Of a DNA stretch of 64,000 nucleotides, positions 1-8,539 are shown in pieces. The notes beneath the pieces were generated by a model that was not told where the DNA came from, did not search any database, and saw only the letters and a program-made list of their open reading frames with translations. Each line of letters begins with the position of its first letter. Position 1 is the first letter of the stretch. The translations under genes were made by a program, and so were the position numbers. The DNA comes from Streptomyces coelicoflavus (GTDB taxonomy: Bacteria > Actinomycetota > Actinomycetes > Streptomycetales > Streptomycetaceae): contig NZ_BEWB01000009.1 of NCBI RefSeq assembly GCF_003112555.1, positions 62,001 to 126,000 on the forward strand, read 5' to 3'.

Positions 1-1235
1 GAGGCCACGGTGTTGGCGACGGCGAAGGCGGCAAGCCAGGTGTAGCCGCCGTCGATGGCCGCGCTGAAGATCTCCAATTTGCCGACGAAGACGCCGGTGG
101 GCGGAGTGCCGACGAGGCCGAGAAGGCAGACGACAAGCACGCCTGCGAGGCCGGGATGGCTGCGGGCGAGGCCCCTGTAGTCGGCAAGGGCACGCGCAGC
201 GGGGAGTTCCGTGACGACAGCGAAGGCACCGAGATTGGTGGCGGCGTAGGCAGCCAGGTAGAACAGCAGGCTCTTCTGGGCGAAATCGCTGTAGGTGGCG
301 ACGGCCAAGGCCATGAGGAGGTAGCCGACCTGGCTGATGGTCGAGTACGCGAGCAGGCGTTTGACGGAGGTCTGGAAGAACGCCGCGAGATTTCCCAGGG
401 TCATGGTGACCGCGGCAAGGATCCCAAGGAGCAGCGGCCAGTTGACGTCGCTGTTGGGAAGCGCCTGGTGAAGGAGGCGGTAGCCGGCGATCAGGCCGCC
501 GATCTTGGGGAGGGTGGTGACGTAGGCGGCGACAGGTGTCGGGGCACCGTCGGTGACATCGGGCACCCAGAAGTGGACCGGTACCGCGCCGACCTTGAAG
601 AGCAGACCGGCGAGTACGCCGACGAGTCCGATGGCGACAAGGCCGTAGGAAGCGGCTGGCAGGCCCGCATTGAGTTCGCTGTAGTGAGTGCCGTGGCCGA
701 CGCCGTAGAGAAGCGCGATGCCGGCGAGCATGGCGGTGCCGAGCAGGGCGCCCATTAGGTAGTACTTCAGGGCAGCTTCCGTACCGCGGGCGTCCTTGGT
801 GAAGCCGGCGAGCGCGTAGGCGGGGATGCTCGCCAGCAGGTAGGCGGCGAACAGCATCAGCAGGTCGTTCGCCCCGAGCAGGGCGAGGGTGCCCGCGCCG
901 GTCAGCAGCAGGAGCACCCAGTACTCTGTTTCGCGTTTGTGGCCGCGTACGGTCTCCACCGACATGCCGATGATCAGCAGCAGCGCGGCGAGGACAATGA
1001 GCCGGCCGAAGTCGGTGGCGGTGTCGACGGCGAACGCGGCGGAGAAGACGGTCTGTTCCCGGCCCGTGGCCATGGTGACGGCGGTGGCCACCAGCCCGGT
1101 CGCACAAGCGACGGCTGCGAGGGCAGCGACGATCCACTGGCGGCGGCGGGGCAGCCAAGAGCCAGTGAGAAGGCCGATGACGGCGGCACCGACGAGGGCG
1201 AGTTCGGGGATGAGGGCCGTCAGGTTTTCGTTCAC
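1..1235 (-). CDS. nuoN: NADH-quinone oxidoreductase subunit N-like antiporter subunit (partial, runs off left edge)
   Basis: Membrane-arm subunit of complex I, of the Mrp antiporter-like family. Reading the minus strand from GTG at 1235 gives 411 open codons without a stop, so the C-terminus lies outside the window. Typical NuoN stretches are visible: ARGTEAALKYYLMGA with the conserved Lys, LLFKVGAVPVHFW, and LLAYSTISQVGYLL. By eye, the TM5 glutamate of the usual ELLSxP motif is not acidic here (LLASIPAY). The GTG overlaps the nuoM stop by four bases (GTGA), so translation is probably coupled. Identity is secure; an ion-pumping role for this copy is inference. Confidence 0.93.
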   Translation of the reverse strand, partial: MNENLTALIPELALVGAAVIGLLTGSWLPRRRQWIVAALAAVACATGLVATAVTMATGREQTVFSAAFAVDTATDFGRLIVLAALLLIIGMSVETVRGHKRETEYWVLLLLTGAGTLALLGANDLLMLFAAYLLASIPAYALAGFTKDARGTEAALKYYLMGALLGTAMLAGIALLYGVGHGTHYSELNAGLPAASYGLVAIGLVGVLAGLLFKVGAVPVHFWVPDVTDGAPTPVAAYVTTLPKIGGLIAGYRLLHQALPNSDVNWPLLLGILAAVTMTLGNLAAFFQTSVKRLLAYSTISQVGYLLMALAVATYSDFAQKSLLFYLAAYAATNLGAFAVVTELPAARALADYRGLARSHPGLAGVLVVCLLGLVGTPPTGVFVGKLEIFSAAIDGGYTWLAAFAVANTVA

Positions 1236-2737
1236 CGTGCTACCAGCCCGGTCAGGGTCCGGCTGGCCGGTTCGATGACGTCCAGCAGCCACCGCGGGGC
1301 GACGCCGATCACCAGGGCCACCGCGAGCAGGGACACGGTGGACAGCGCCTCGGTACCTCTCAGGTCGCCGACTCCGCCAGCAGAGATCGTTTCGGGCAGG
1401 CGTGGAGTGCCGAGGAACATACGTCGCAGAGCGGTGAGGAACAGGGCCGCGGTGATCAGGATGCCGGTCACGGCGATGGCGGTGGCGATCGCCTGGGAGG
1501 CCAAGCTGCCAGCGAAGATCTGGAACTCGGCGATGAAGCCGGAGAAGCCGGGGATGCCGAGACTGGCGAACGCGGCGACGGCGGTGACCGCCGCGAAGCG
1601 CGGAGTGTGAGCGGCCAAGCCGGAGTAGGCGTCCATCGTGTAGGTGCGGCCGCGGTCGTGGAGCACTCCGGCGAGCAGGAACAGAGCTCCGGTGATCAGG
1701 CCGTGGCTGACCATCTGGGTCACCGCCCCGGTCACCGCCAGGGAGCGGGCTTGGGCGTCGCTGCCCGCCAGTGTTCCGGCGGCGCCGACTGCGAGGATGA
1801 TGTAGCCCATGTGGTTGACCGACGTGTAGGCGATCATGCGCTTGAAGTCCGTCTGCGCCAGCGCCACCAAGGCCCCGTAGACGACGGACACGGCGCCGAC
1901 GATCACGATGACGAGCGCGTAGTGGCGCCAACTGCCGGGCAGCAGGGGCATGGCGATGCGCACGAACCCGTACGTGCCCATTTTCAGCAGGACACCGGCG
2001 AGGATCGCCGAGCCGGTGGCGGGGGCATCGGTGTGGGCGGGCGGCAGCCAGGTGTGGAAGGGCACGGTGGGGGTCTTGACCGCCAGTCCAACGCCGATGG
2101 CCAACAGCACAAGACTGGCGTACAGGCCGCGTCCGGCCAGTGGGTTGCTGTGGGTGAGGTCGACGATGTCAAAAGTGTGCGGGTCGGCGGCCAGGTAGAG
2201 GCCGATGAAGCCGAGCAGGAGGGCGAGGGAGCCGATGAAGGTGTAGAGGAAGAACTTCAGCGCTGCGGCCCGGGCCCGTTCGCCGTGCCCCCAGCCCGCG
2301 ATGACGAAGAACATGCCGACGATGGAGAGGTCGAAGAAGACGAAGAACAGGATCAGGTCCAGGGCGACGAACAGGCCGACGCTGACGGTCTGCAGGAACA
2401 GGAACAGGCAGACGTAGGAACGCACACGCCGCCTCTCGCGCAGGGAGTGAACGGCGACGGCCAGGAACAGCAGGCAGGTCAGGGCGACCAGGGGCAGGGA
2501 CAGGCCGTCGACACCGACGTGGTAGCCGACGCCGGCACTGGGGATCCAGCGCACGCGCTGCTGGTACTGCATTCCGCCATCGGGGTCGAAGCCCACCCAC
2601 AGCGCGACGACGAGGGCCAGATCGGCAGCCGCGGTGGCGATCCATGTCCAGACGAGCACCCGATCGGGAAGGCTGCGCGGCAGAAGCAGGAGCACTGCAC
2701 ACACCAGCAGCGGCAGGAACGTGACGACGGTCAGCAC
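1232..2737 (-). CDS. nuoM: NADH-quinone oxidoreductase subunit M-like antiporter subunit
   Basis: Membrane-arm antiporter-like subunit of complex I, 501 aa from GTG at 2737, which sits just after the nuoL stop (2743). A longer open frame upstream is low-complexity Arg-rich sequence antisense-like to real genes, so I reject that extension. The conserved lysine stretch GLAVKTPTVPFHTWLPPAHT and LAQTDFKRMIAYTSVNHMGY are present. The TM5 position that is usually Glu (FFWE/FFFE) reads FFVFFDLSIVGMFF, so Asp replaces Glu. Multiple hydrophobic helices throughout. It is cotranscribed with nuoL upstream and nuoN downstream. Confidence 0.95.
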   Translation of the reverse strand: MLTVVTFLPLLVCAVLLLLPRSLPDRVLVWTWIATAAADLALVVALWVGFDPDGGMQYQQRVRWIPSAGVGYHVGVDGLSLPLVALTCLLFLAVAVHSLRERRRVRSYVCLFLFLQTVSVGLFVALDLILFFVFFDLSIVGMFFVIAGWGHGERARAAALKFFLYTFIGSLALLLGFIGLYLAADPHTFDIVDLTHSNPLAGRGLYASLVLLAIGVGLAVKTPTVPFHTWLPPAHTDAPATGSAILAGVLLKMGTYGFVRIAMPLLPGSWRHYALVIVIVGAVSVVYGALVALAQTDFKRMIAYTSVNHMGYIILAVGAAGTLAGSDAQARSLAVTGAVTQMVSHGLITGALFLLAGVLHDRGRTYTMDAYSGLAAHTPRFAAVTAVAAFASLGIPGFSGFIAEFQIFAGSLASQAIATAIAVTGILITAALFLTALRRMFLGTPRLPETISAGGVGDLRGTEALSTVSLLAVALVIGVAPRWLLDVIEPASRTLTGLVAR

Positions 2738-2742
2738 AGGGG

Positions 2743-4614
2743 TTACCTCACCAACAAGATGATCAGGACGAGCACGGCGATGCCGACGGCGGCCTGTGCG
2801 TAGTACTGGTGGAGGAGTCCGGTCTGCGGTCGGCGTGCCCAGCGGCCGAGGTTCCGCGCGCTCGTGGCGACCGCGCGGACGGCAGCGTCGATGCCTCCGT
2901 CGTCCAGTTGCCGCGCAAGCCGTGCGGCGGCGAGTCCGCCTCGGGCGGTCTGCCGTACGGTGCCGTCGACGACTCGGTCGTCGAATGCGGCGAGCGTTCG
3001 TGCCAGGCCCAGCACCGGGCGGACGACAATGGCTCGCGTGATCTGCTCCAAGTAGAACCAGTCTTCGGCCCATCGCACGGCAGCGGCCGGTGCGGACGGC
3101 GGGTGGGACGCCCACCACCAGGCCAAGGCTGCGGCTGCGATCGCGACTCCGGCCGACAGGCCGAGTTCCCACGGCTCGGGCGACGGTTCGCCCGGGGCGC
3201 CTACCAGCCGCTTCAGCCAGGACGCCGGACCGGGCAGGGCCAAAACCCCCAGTACCGCCGCGGCAAGGCCGAGGGCGAGGAGTGGAGCCGGTGTCGTACG
3301 GGCTGTGCGCCGGGTGCCGTGTCGCTCGGTGTCATATCCGGCCTGCGGGTCTTTCGGGAGGGGGCGGGTGACGTACCAGAGGGCCTTGATGCTGTAGACA
3401 GCGGCCACGGCAGCTGCCGCGAGGCCCACCGCGTACAAGCCGGTCCCCTCGGTGCGGGCGGCGGCGAGGACCTCGTCCTTGGCCGCCCACAGGGATAGGG
3501 GTGGCAACCCGGCCAAGGTGAGTGCGCTCACGGTGAAGGTCACGCCGACCAGCCGATACGTGCGGGCCGCGCCCCTCAGGGCTGGCAACTGCTTGGTGCC
3601 CAGCGCTGTCAGCCAGGCGCCTGCTGCCAGGAACAGCCCCGCCTTGGTGGCTGCGTGGGCGAGGAGCTGCGTCGTGCCCGCTGCGACTCCGCGGCTGCCC
3701 GCGGCGAGAACCATGAACCCGATCTGCGCGGCGGTGGAGGCCGCGAGGAGCTGCTTGAGGTCGGTCTGGACCACCGCGACCAATCCCAGGGCCAGGGCTG
3801 TGACCACGCCGGACCAGGCAACGAGTGGACCGGCCCAGGTGGTGGCGTCCAGCAGCGGGACCAGACGGAGCAGCAGATAGGCACCGGCGGCGACCATGGT
3901 TGCGGAGTGCAGCAGCGCCGACACCGGGCTTGGGCCCTGCATGGCGCGCGACAGCCAGAAGGAGAAGGGCAGTTGGGCGGACTTGCCGAGGGCGGCCACG
4001 ACTACGCCCGCGGTGATCACATGCAACCACGGCGCATCCGCGTGCGAAAGAGCATCCAGATCCAGGGACCCGATGCCGCCGGCCACGGCGGCGCCTGCCG
4101 CCAGGTACAGGCCGAGGTCCGCGGCGCGGGTGGTGAGGAACGCGACGTCGGCGGCCACCGTCGGCTCGGGCCGCCGCCACCAGTAGCCGATCAGGGCCCA
4201 GCTGGTCGCGCCCATCACTTCCCAGGCCATCAGCAGCAGCGGCAGCGTGGCCGCCGTGACGGTGGCGAGCATGGCGCCGGCGAAGACGAGCATGAGCCCG
4301 AAGAACCGGCCCCGGTTCTCGTCGGCGGTCATCTCCCCCGCCGCGAAGGCCAGGACGGTGGTGGTGACGGCGGCGACGGTGACCACCATCACCGCCGACA
4401 GGCCGTCCACCGCCAACCCCGCGTCCATCCCGGCGAACAGTGACGCACTGGCGGCAGGTCTCGTCACCGCAGCAGCCACCGCCACACCGAGCGTGGCCAC
4501 GGCCAACGTCACGCCGATGGCGGGAACCTGCCGACTGCGACTCCGCCCCATGAGCGCGAGCGCCGCTCCCCCACCGAGCGGGAGAGCGATCAGCAGCCAG
4601 AGCATCGCGCTCAT
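2743..4614 (-). CDS. nuoL: NADH-quinone oxidoreductase subunit L-like antiporter subunit
   Basis: Largest antiporter-like subunit of the complex I membrane arm, 623 aa from ATG 4614. The ATG overlaps the nuoK stop (ATGA). The antiporter core is clear: the Glu of LLMAWEVMGATSWALIGYWW, the Lys of ALGKSAQLPFSFWLSRAM, and GPSPVSALLHSATMVAAGAY. A hydrophilic loop rich in Arg/Thr follows around residues 420-440 before further helices. The C-terminus ends in a hydrophobic helix (AVGIAVLVLIILLVR) as expected for NuoL. Identity is secure; the redox partner subunits are missing from this operon. Confidence 0.95.
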   Translation of the reverse strand: MSAMLWLLIALPLGGGAALALMGRSRSRQVPAIGVTLAVATLGVAVAAAVTRPAASASLFAGMDAGLAVDGLSAVMVVTVAAVTTTVLAFAAGEMTADENRGRFFGLMLVFAGAMLATVTAATLPLLLMAWEVMGATSWALIGYWWRRPEPTVAADVAFLTTRAADLGLYLAAGAAVAGGIGSLDLDALSHADAPWLHVITAGVVVAALGKSAQLPFSFWLSRAMQGPSPVSALLHSATMVAAGAYLLLRLVPLLDATTWAGPLVAWSGVVTALALGLVAVVQTDLKQLLAASTAAQIGFMVLAAGSRGVAAGTTQLLAHAATKAGLFLAAGAWLTALGTKQLPALRGAARTYRLVGVTFTVSALTLAGLPPLSLWAAKDEVLAAARTEGTGLYAVGLAAAAVAAVYSIKALWYVTRPLPKDPQAGYDTERHGTRRTARTTPAPLLALGLAAAVLGVLALPGPASWLKRLVGAPGEPSPEPWELGLSAGVAIAAAALAWWWASHPPSAPAAAVRWAEDWFYLEQITRAIVVRPVLGLARTLAAFDDRVVDGTVRQTARGGLAAARLARQLDDGGIDAAVRAVATSARNLGRWARRPQTGLLHQYYAQAAVGIAVLVLIILLVR

Positions 4615-4916
4615 CCCTTCAGGTCCTCGGCCATGTCGGTCATGTCGACCTGCCGGGCCCGATAGATGGCGGTGGTGACGGCGAAGCCCATGGCCATCTC
4701 CACCGCCATCGCTACCACGGCCGCCACAATTACCACTTGGCCGCTGCCGGCGGCGGGGGCGAGAAAGTACCAGAAGTCGGCGGCGGCGACGATGACCCCG
4801 CCGATCATCAGCTCGATCCCCATCATGATCATGACGATGGACTGCTGGGAGAGCGCCCCGAACAGACCCGTCGAGAACAGTCCGGCGGCGAGGACCAGCA
4901 GGAGTTCGAACGTCAT
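4611..4916 (-). CDS. nuoK: NADH-quinone oxidoreductase subunit K-like
   Basis: Small three-helix complex I subunit, 101 aa, from ATG 4914-4916, which overlaps the nuoJ stop (ATGA). The two functionally important membrane glutamates of NuoK are kept: one in IMMGIELMIGG and one in VAMAVEMAMGFAV. Length matches the family (about 100 aa). Start-stop overlaps on both sides show tight translational coupling in the operon. Confidence 0.95.
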   Translation of the reverse strand: MTFELLLVLAAGLFSTGLFGALSQQSIVMIMMGIELMIGGVIVAAADFWYFLAPAAGSGQVVIVAAVVAMAVEMAMGFAVTTAIYRARQVDMTDMAEDLKG

Positions 4917-5482
4917 CGGCCCACTCCTCCGCCGGCCGGGTCCTTGGCCGGCCTCTGGTCGAGGTCGTCGCCGAAGCGGTCGTAGCGCCCCCGGTGGGTG
5001 GCGAGCACGACGGTGGCGATCATGGTGGCCAGGAGAACGAAGCCGAGGGTGACCATGGTCAGCATCTGGTCGCCCATCAACGACATGCCGACCTGGAACG
5101 TGGTGTCCTTGGGCCGCGCCCCTGTCCGGTCGGGCCAGGGCACGACGTAGATTCCGGCGACCATCGCGGCGAACACGAGACCACTGATGACCAGCGAGCC
5201 GCGTGTGTTGTGGAGCATCGACATCGGCATCAGGCCGGCCGGATTCATCATGTACGCGATCATGAACACCGCCATGATCACCATCTCCATGACCATCATC
5301 AGCACGATCACCACGCCGAGATACGGCAGCCCCAGCACGGTGACCACCCCGCCGACACACACCAGGGAGCCCAGTAGCGCGAAGGTGACCCGGGCCATGG
5401 AGTTCAGCGTGAACACCAGGACGCCGCCGGTGAGAGCGAGCACGCCCAGTACCACCAGCAGCACCGTGCTCGTCAGGCCCAT
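4913..5482 (-). CDS. nuoJ: NADH-quinone oxidoreductase subunit J-like
   Basis: Complex I subunit J (ND6-like), 189 aa, five predicted helices followed by a polar C-terminal tail. The stretch LPYLGVVIVLMMVMEMVIMAVFMIAYMM is split across helices 2 and 3 and matches the NuoJ conserved region where the glycine/acidic motif lies; here EMV is kept. It lies between nuoH (12-base gap) and nuoK (ATGA overlap). The role is coupling between the quinone site and the antiporter subunits in standard complex I. Confidence 0.92.
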   Translation of the reverse strand: MGLTSTVLLVVLGVLALTGGVLVFTLNSMARVTFALLGSLVCVGGVVTVLGLPYLGVVIVLMMVMEMVIMAVFMIAYMMNPAGLMPMSMLHNTRGSLVISGLVFAAMVAGIYVVPWPDRTGARPKDTTFQVGMSLMGDQMLTMVTLGFVLLATMIATVVLATHRGRYDRFGDDLDQRPAKDPAGGGVGR

Positions 5483-5494
5483 GACGCTCCTTCC

Positions 5495-6424
5495 CTACAG
5501 GTTGAGATTGACCAGGGCCGGCACCAGGGCTTGCACAATCGACAGTGGTAGCAGCACCACCCAGGCCAGCTCCACGTACCGGTCGGCACGGATCACCGGC
5601 ATGCGTCGCAGCACCCACACCAGCAGCCCCAGCACCAGCAATGTCTTGATCAGTGACCACGCCCAGGTCGGCAGTCCCGGTCCGGCACCACCTCCCAGGA
5701 ACAGCGGCACCGCCATCGCCGCCCCCGCCGCCAGCCACAGCCACCGCCCGGCCTGCAGCAGCAGCCGGTCCACGCCGGACGTCTCCCCCAGCACGCCACC
5801 GGCGATGTCACGACCGGCCGGGTAGGCGAACGGGCCCAGAAAGCTGAACGCGAGCACGCCGGCCAGGTAGACGACGAACGCGAATGGCATCCACACCGCG
5901 TACCACAACCCGTGCTGGGCACCGACGACGTCCGTGACCCGCAGGGACTGCGCCCCGGTGGCAGCAGAGATCAGCGCGAACATCAGGGGCAGTTCGTACG
6001 CCAGGCCCTGGGCGAGGAAGCGGTAGCCGCCGACCAGGGAGAACGCAGCGTTCGGGCCCCAGCCGGCCAACCACAGCCCGGCCCAGGTCAGCACCTCCAT
6101 CGCGTTGAACCACACCACCCCCACCGAGAGGTCGGCGACGACGTGGTTCCCGAACGGGATGACCAGCGTGGAAAGAACGGCCGCCACCGGTACCACCACG
6201 ACGCCGACCCGCCACAGCAACCGGTCCGGAGCGGGCATACGACGCTGCTGTGTCACCAGTGCCTGCGGTACGGCGAGAAATGGCCGCACCACAGCGGTCG
6301 CAGTGACCGACCGGCCCGCGCTTCGGGCGTCCAGCGCCGCATTGCCGGCCACGGCCACCAAGGCGAAGCCGAGCAGCGCCGCCGGAGCGGCCAGCAGCAT
6401 CCACCACTCTCCCGCCTCAACCAC
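5495..6424 (-). CDS. nuoH: NADH-quinone oxidoreductase subunit H-like, degenerate quinone loop
   Basis: Subunit H (ND1) forms the quinone chamber in complex I. The 309-aa product, from GTG 6424, keeps the family outline: GNHVVADLSVGVVWF, LAGWGPNAAFSLVGGYR and AQGLAYELPLMFALIS. The normally invariant loop ETNRAPFDLxEAESEL is poorly kept; the matching segment reads GPFAYPAGRDIAGGVLGETS, so most loop acids are lost. The start overlaps the end of the upstream NuoB/NuoD-like gene by eight bases. I infer that quinone chemistry is weakened or lost in this copy; fold and membrane role look intact. Confidence 0.88.
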   Translation of the reverse strand: MVEAGEWWMLLAAPAALLGFALVAVAGNAALDARSAGRSVTATAVVRPFLAVPQALVTQQRRMPAPDRLLWRVGVVVVPVAAVLSTLVIPFGNHVVADLSVGVVWFNAMEVLTWAGLWLAGWGPNAAFSLVGGYRFLAQGLAYELPLMFALISAATGAQSLRVTDVVGAQHGLWYAVWMPFAFVVYLAGVLAFSFLGPFAYPAGRDIAGGVLGETSGVDRLLLQAGRWLWLAAGAAMAVPLFLGGGAGPGLPTWAWSLIKTLLVLGLLVWVLRRMPVIRADRYVELAWVVLLPLSIVQALVPALVNLNL

Positions 6425-7877
6425 GAGCGAGCTCCTGCTCGGTGAGGCTCAGTTCGTCCGGGTCCGGGTCAAGGCTGGCGACAATGAGGCGAGCCGCGCT
6501 CAGCTCGGCTCCTTCCAACAGCCGGGGCAGCAGCCTCGCCAGGTCTACTGAGGGCGGTCGCACGGCGTCCCACCGGCCCCGCGGACTCTCCTGAGCCGCT
6601 GGATCGAGCCGCGCTGTGTCGTCCAACCGCAGTACGTCTCGTACGACATCGGTGAGCCACTGCCGGTACCTGGCCGGCACGTCCCCGCCCGCGCGCGCGG
6701 CGGGTCCGGTGACGCCGGCGGCCCGCGCATCGGCCGTACTCACCGGGCCGATGCCACGAGACAACCAGTACAAGGTCCGAGACCTTCCGACGCGTCGGGC
6801 AAGGCGCTCCACACGAGGCAGTACCTCCTTGGTCTGCGCCTCGTCCAGCAGGTCGTCGCGGAGCCGTCGCGCCTTCACTGCCTGGGCGGGCCAGCCGACC
6901 ACCGACAACAGCCGACCCAGGCTGTCCAGATGCGCAGCCGCTCGCCACCGGGCGGCCTCCCCCGCGTACACCACCTCACCCGACGCGGCACGCAGCCAGG
7001 GCCTCGCCCAGAAGGCGTCGGCCGACCCGCTGGAGGGCGGCGCATCGAGATCGGCCTGCTGAATGACATCGCCCTGCAGCACCACACGGATGACCAGTCC
7101 GGTGGGCCAGTCGGCCAGGAACGGCCCCAGCGACACGTGCAGGCGGTCCAGCATCAGACCGTCGCGGTCTTCGCCCGGCTCGGCCATTGGCAGTCCGCCG
7201 GGCATTTCCATGTCCCCGTGCCCGTGACCGCCGTGGCCTCCATGAACGCCGTGGCCGCTGCCATGGCCCGCGTGGTTCTGCTGACCGTCCCCTTTCATAG
7301 GACCGTCAGACTCGTGCTCCGCTTCGCCGTGTGATCCGGCGTGGCCGGCAGCGCCGGGGTCATGACCTCCGTGGTCGGCGCCGCGGTGTCCCTGGTGCTC
7401 ACCGCCGCGGTCGACGCCCCGCGAACCGTCGTGGTGCCGTCCCGTGTCCTCGTCGCCGCTGCGATCCCTGTTGCCCGCTTCCCGGTCGGACGGCATATGC
7501 CCCTCACTGCCGGACTCTCCAGATGTGTCGTGCCCGTCGGTTCGGTCCGGACCGATGTCCGAGTGGTCCGGTGCACTCAGCCGGGTCCGGCCGGCGTCGA
7601 GAACCGAAGCCACCTCGCCGACCGTCGTCACCCGCATTCGCACGCGTGGCTGGGGCATGTCCTGCCACAGCCGGTCCATTGCTGGACGTAGCCGCGGGCA
7701 GTCGGGACCCACAACCAGCATGAGGTCGGCCTCGGCAGGGGTCGTTGCCGCCGGCCAGTCCCGCGACCGCAGCTCCTTCTCGACGGCCAGCCGCACCCGC
7801 GTCCCGCCCGGCGTAGCCGTCAGCAGCACACGCGGCCGGCCCGCGGCTGCGCGTGCCAGGACAGCTGTTACGCCCAT
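6417..7877 (-). CDS. Degenerate NuoB-NuoD-like fusion with His-rich linker
   Basis: A 486-aa protein sits where nuoB, nuoC and nuoD belong. Residues 1-90 resemble NuoB: ADLMLVVGPDCPRLRPAMDR followed by LWQDMPQP mirrors the NuoB segment ending in YDQMPEP, but the CC and other Fe-S cysteines are missing; only one Cys is visible. Residues 100-240 are a polar linker full of Gly, Asp and His (GHGVHGGHGGHGHGDMEMPG). Residues 245-440 resemble NuoD: LHVSLGPFLADWPTGLVIRV, GDVIQQADL, and GIGPVSTADARAAGVTGP aligning with the NuoD VGxISxEEAxxxGxTGP segment. It cannot hold cluster N2. I infer a structural cap rather than an electron-transfer module. Confidence 0.75.
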   Translation of the reverse strand: MGVTAVLARAAAGRPRVLLTATPGGTRVRLAVEKELRSRDWPAATTPAEADLMLVVGPDCPRLRPAMDRLWQDMPQPRVRMRVTTVGEVASVLDAGRTRLSAPDHSDIGPDRTDGHDTSGESGSEGHMPSDREAGNRDRSGDEDTGRHHDGSRGVDRGGEHQGHRGADHGGHDPGAAGHAGSHGEAEHESDGPMKGDGQQNHAGHGSGHGVHGGHGGHGHGDMEMPGGLPMAEPGEDRDGLMLDRLHVSLGPFLADWPTGLVIRVVLQGDVIQQADLDAPPSSGSADAFWARPWLRAASGEVVYAGEAARWRAAAHLDSLGRLLSVVGWPAQAVKARRLRDDLLDEAQTKEVLPRVERLARRVGRSRTLYWLSRGIGPVSTADARAAGVTGPAARAGGDVPARYRQWLTDVVRDVLRLDDTARLDPAAQESPRGRWDAVRPPSVDLARLLPRLLEGAELSAARLIVASLDPDPDELSLTEQELARG

Positions 7878-8218
7878 CGCAGCGCTCCCTCACGCCATGC
7901 GTAGACCACTCCGGCGAGAAGGACCGCGAGGAAGACGAACATCTCGATCACCGCGCTTGGCCCCATCGCGGAGATCACAAGCGTCCACGGGTACATGAAG
8001 ACCATCTCCATGTCGAACGCGAGGAAGAGCATCGTCACCGTGTACCAGCGCACATGGAAACGGCTGACCGCATGTTCGGAGGGATCCAGACCTGACCCGA
8101 ACGGCTGCACGGACAGCGGTGCCGCTGAGATCCGCAGCGCCCAGGCGGCCCCGTAAAGACCCGCCACGGCGAGCAGTGCCACGCCAAGCAGGGCCAGTGC
8201 AGCCGTAAAGCCGCTCAC
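7868..8218 (-). CDS. nuoA: NADH-quinone oxidoreductase subunit A-like
   Basis: First gene of the operon, 116 aa from GTG 8218. Three helices and the ND3 loop FHVRWYTVTMLFLAFDMEMV, which carries the conserved acidic residues of NuoA, are clear. The usual Cys in the loop between helices 1 and 2 is absent (segment GLDPSEHAVSRFHVRWY). The gene overlaps the NuoB/NuoD-like gene by ten bases. The ribosome site is weak, so the exact start is uncertain. Confidence 0.92.
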   Translation of the reverse strand: MSGFTAALALLGVALLAVAGLYGAAWALRISAAPLSVQPFGSGLDPSEHAVSRFHVRWYTVTMLFLAFDMEMVFMYPWTLVISAMGPSAVIEMFVFLAVLLAGVVYAWREGALRWA

Positions 8219-8539
8219 CAGCGCTCACTGCCTACGCCGCCCGTGCGGTCCGTCGCCCGTACCATGCTCTGCCACTCCCTCCGCTGCCAGACAACGGCGC
8301 AGGTACCCCCACGGGGCATGTTGAATCCCGGAAAGCTCCTATGGCCAAGATGGTTGCGACTCATCCGACCGCGCTCTGAACAAGGCGTTACGGCTACGGT
8401 GCCCGAAAGGCGAGCCCCGCGCGAGATGGCTGAGTCAATCGGTGCCGGTTGGATGAGGCGGGCTGCTGGGACAGGTCGGACGGGCCCATCGGACTGCCAA
8501 GGGACGCGACGAACCAGGGCCGCGGAAGGGCGCGGCTGT
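8219..8539. other. Gap between nuoA and the TVP38 gene
   Basis: No supported gene in 321 bases. The stretch lies upstream of nuoA on the minus strand and downstream of the TVP38-type gene, so it should hold the nuo promoter and a terminator. I cannot point to a convincing hairpin or a clear -35/-10 pair. Confidence 0.6.

Noticed and set aside
1607..2803. Long plus-strand frame opposite nuoM
   Set aside because: Low-complexity Gly/Gln/Asp-rich shadow typical of high-GC antisense frames; the minus strand has a clear NuoM.
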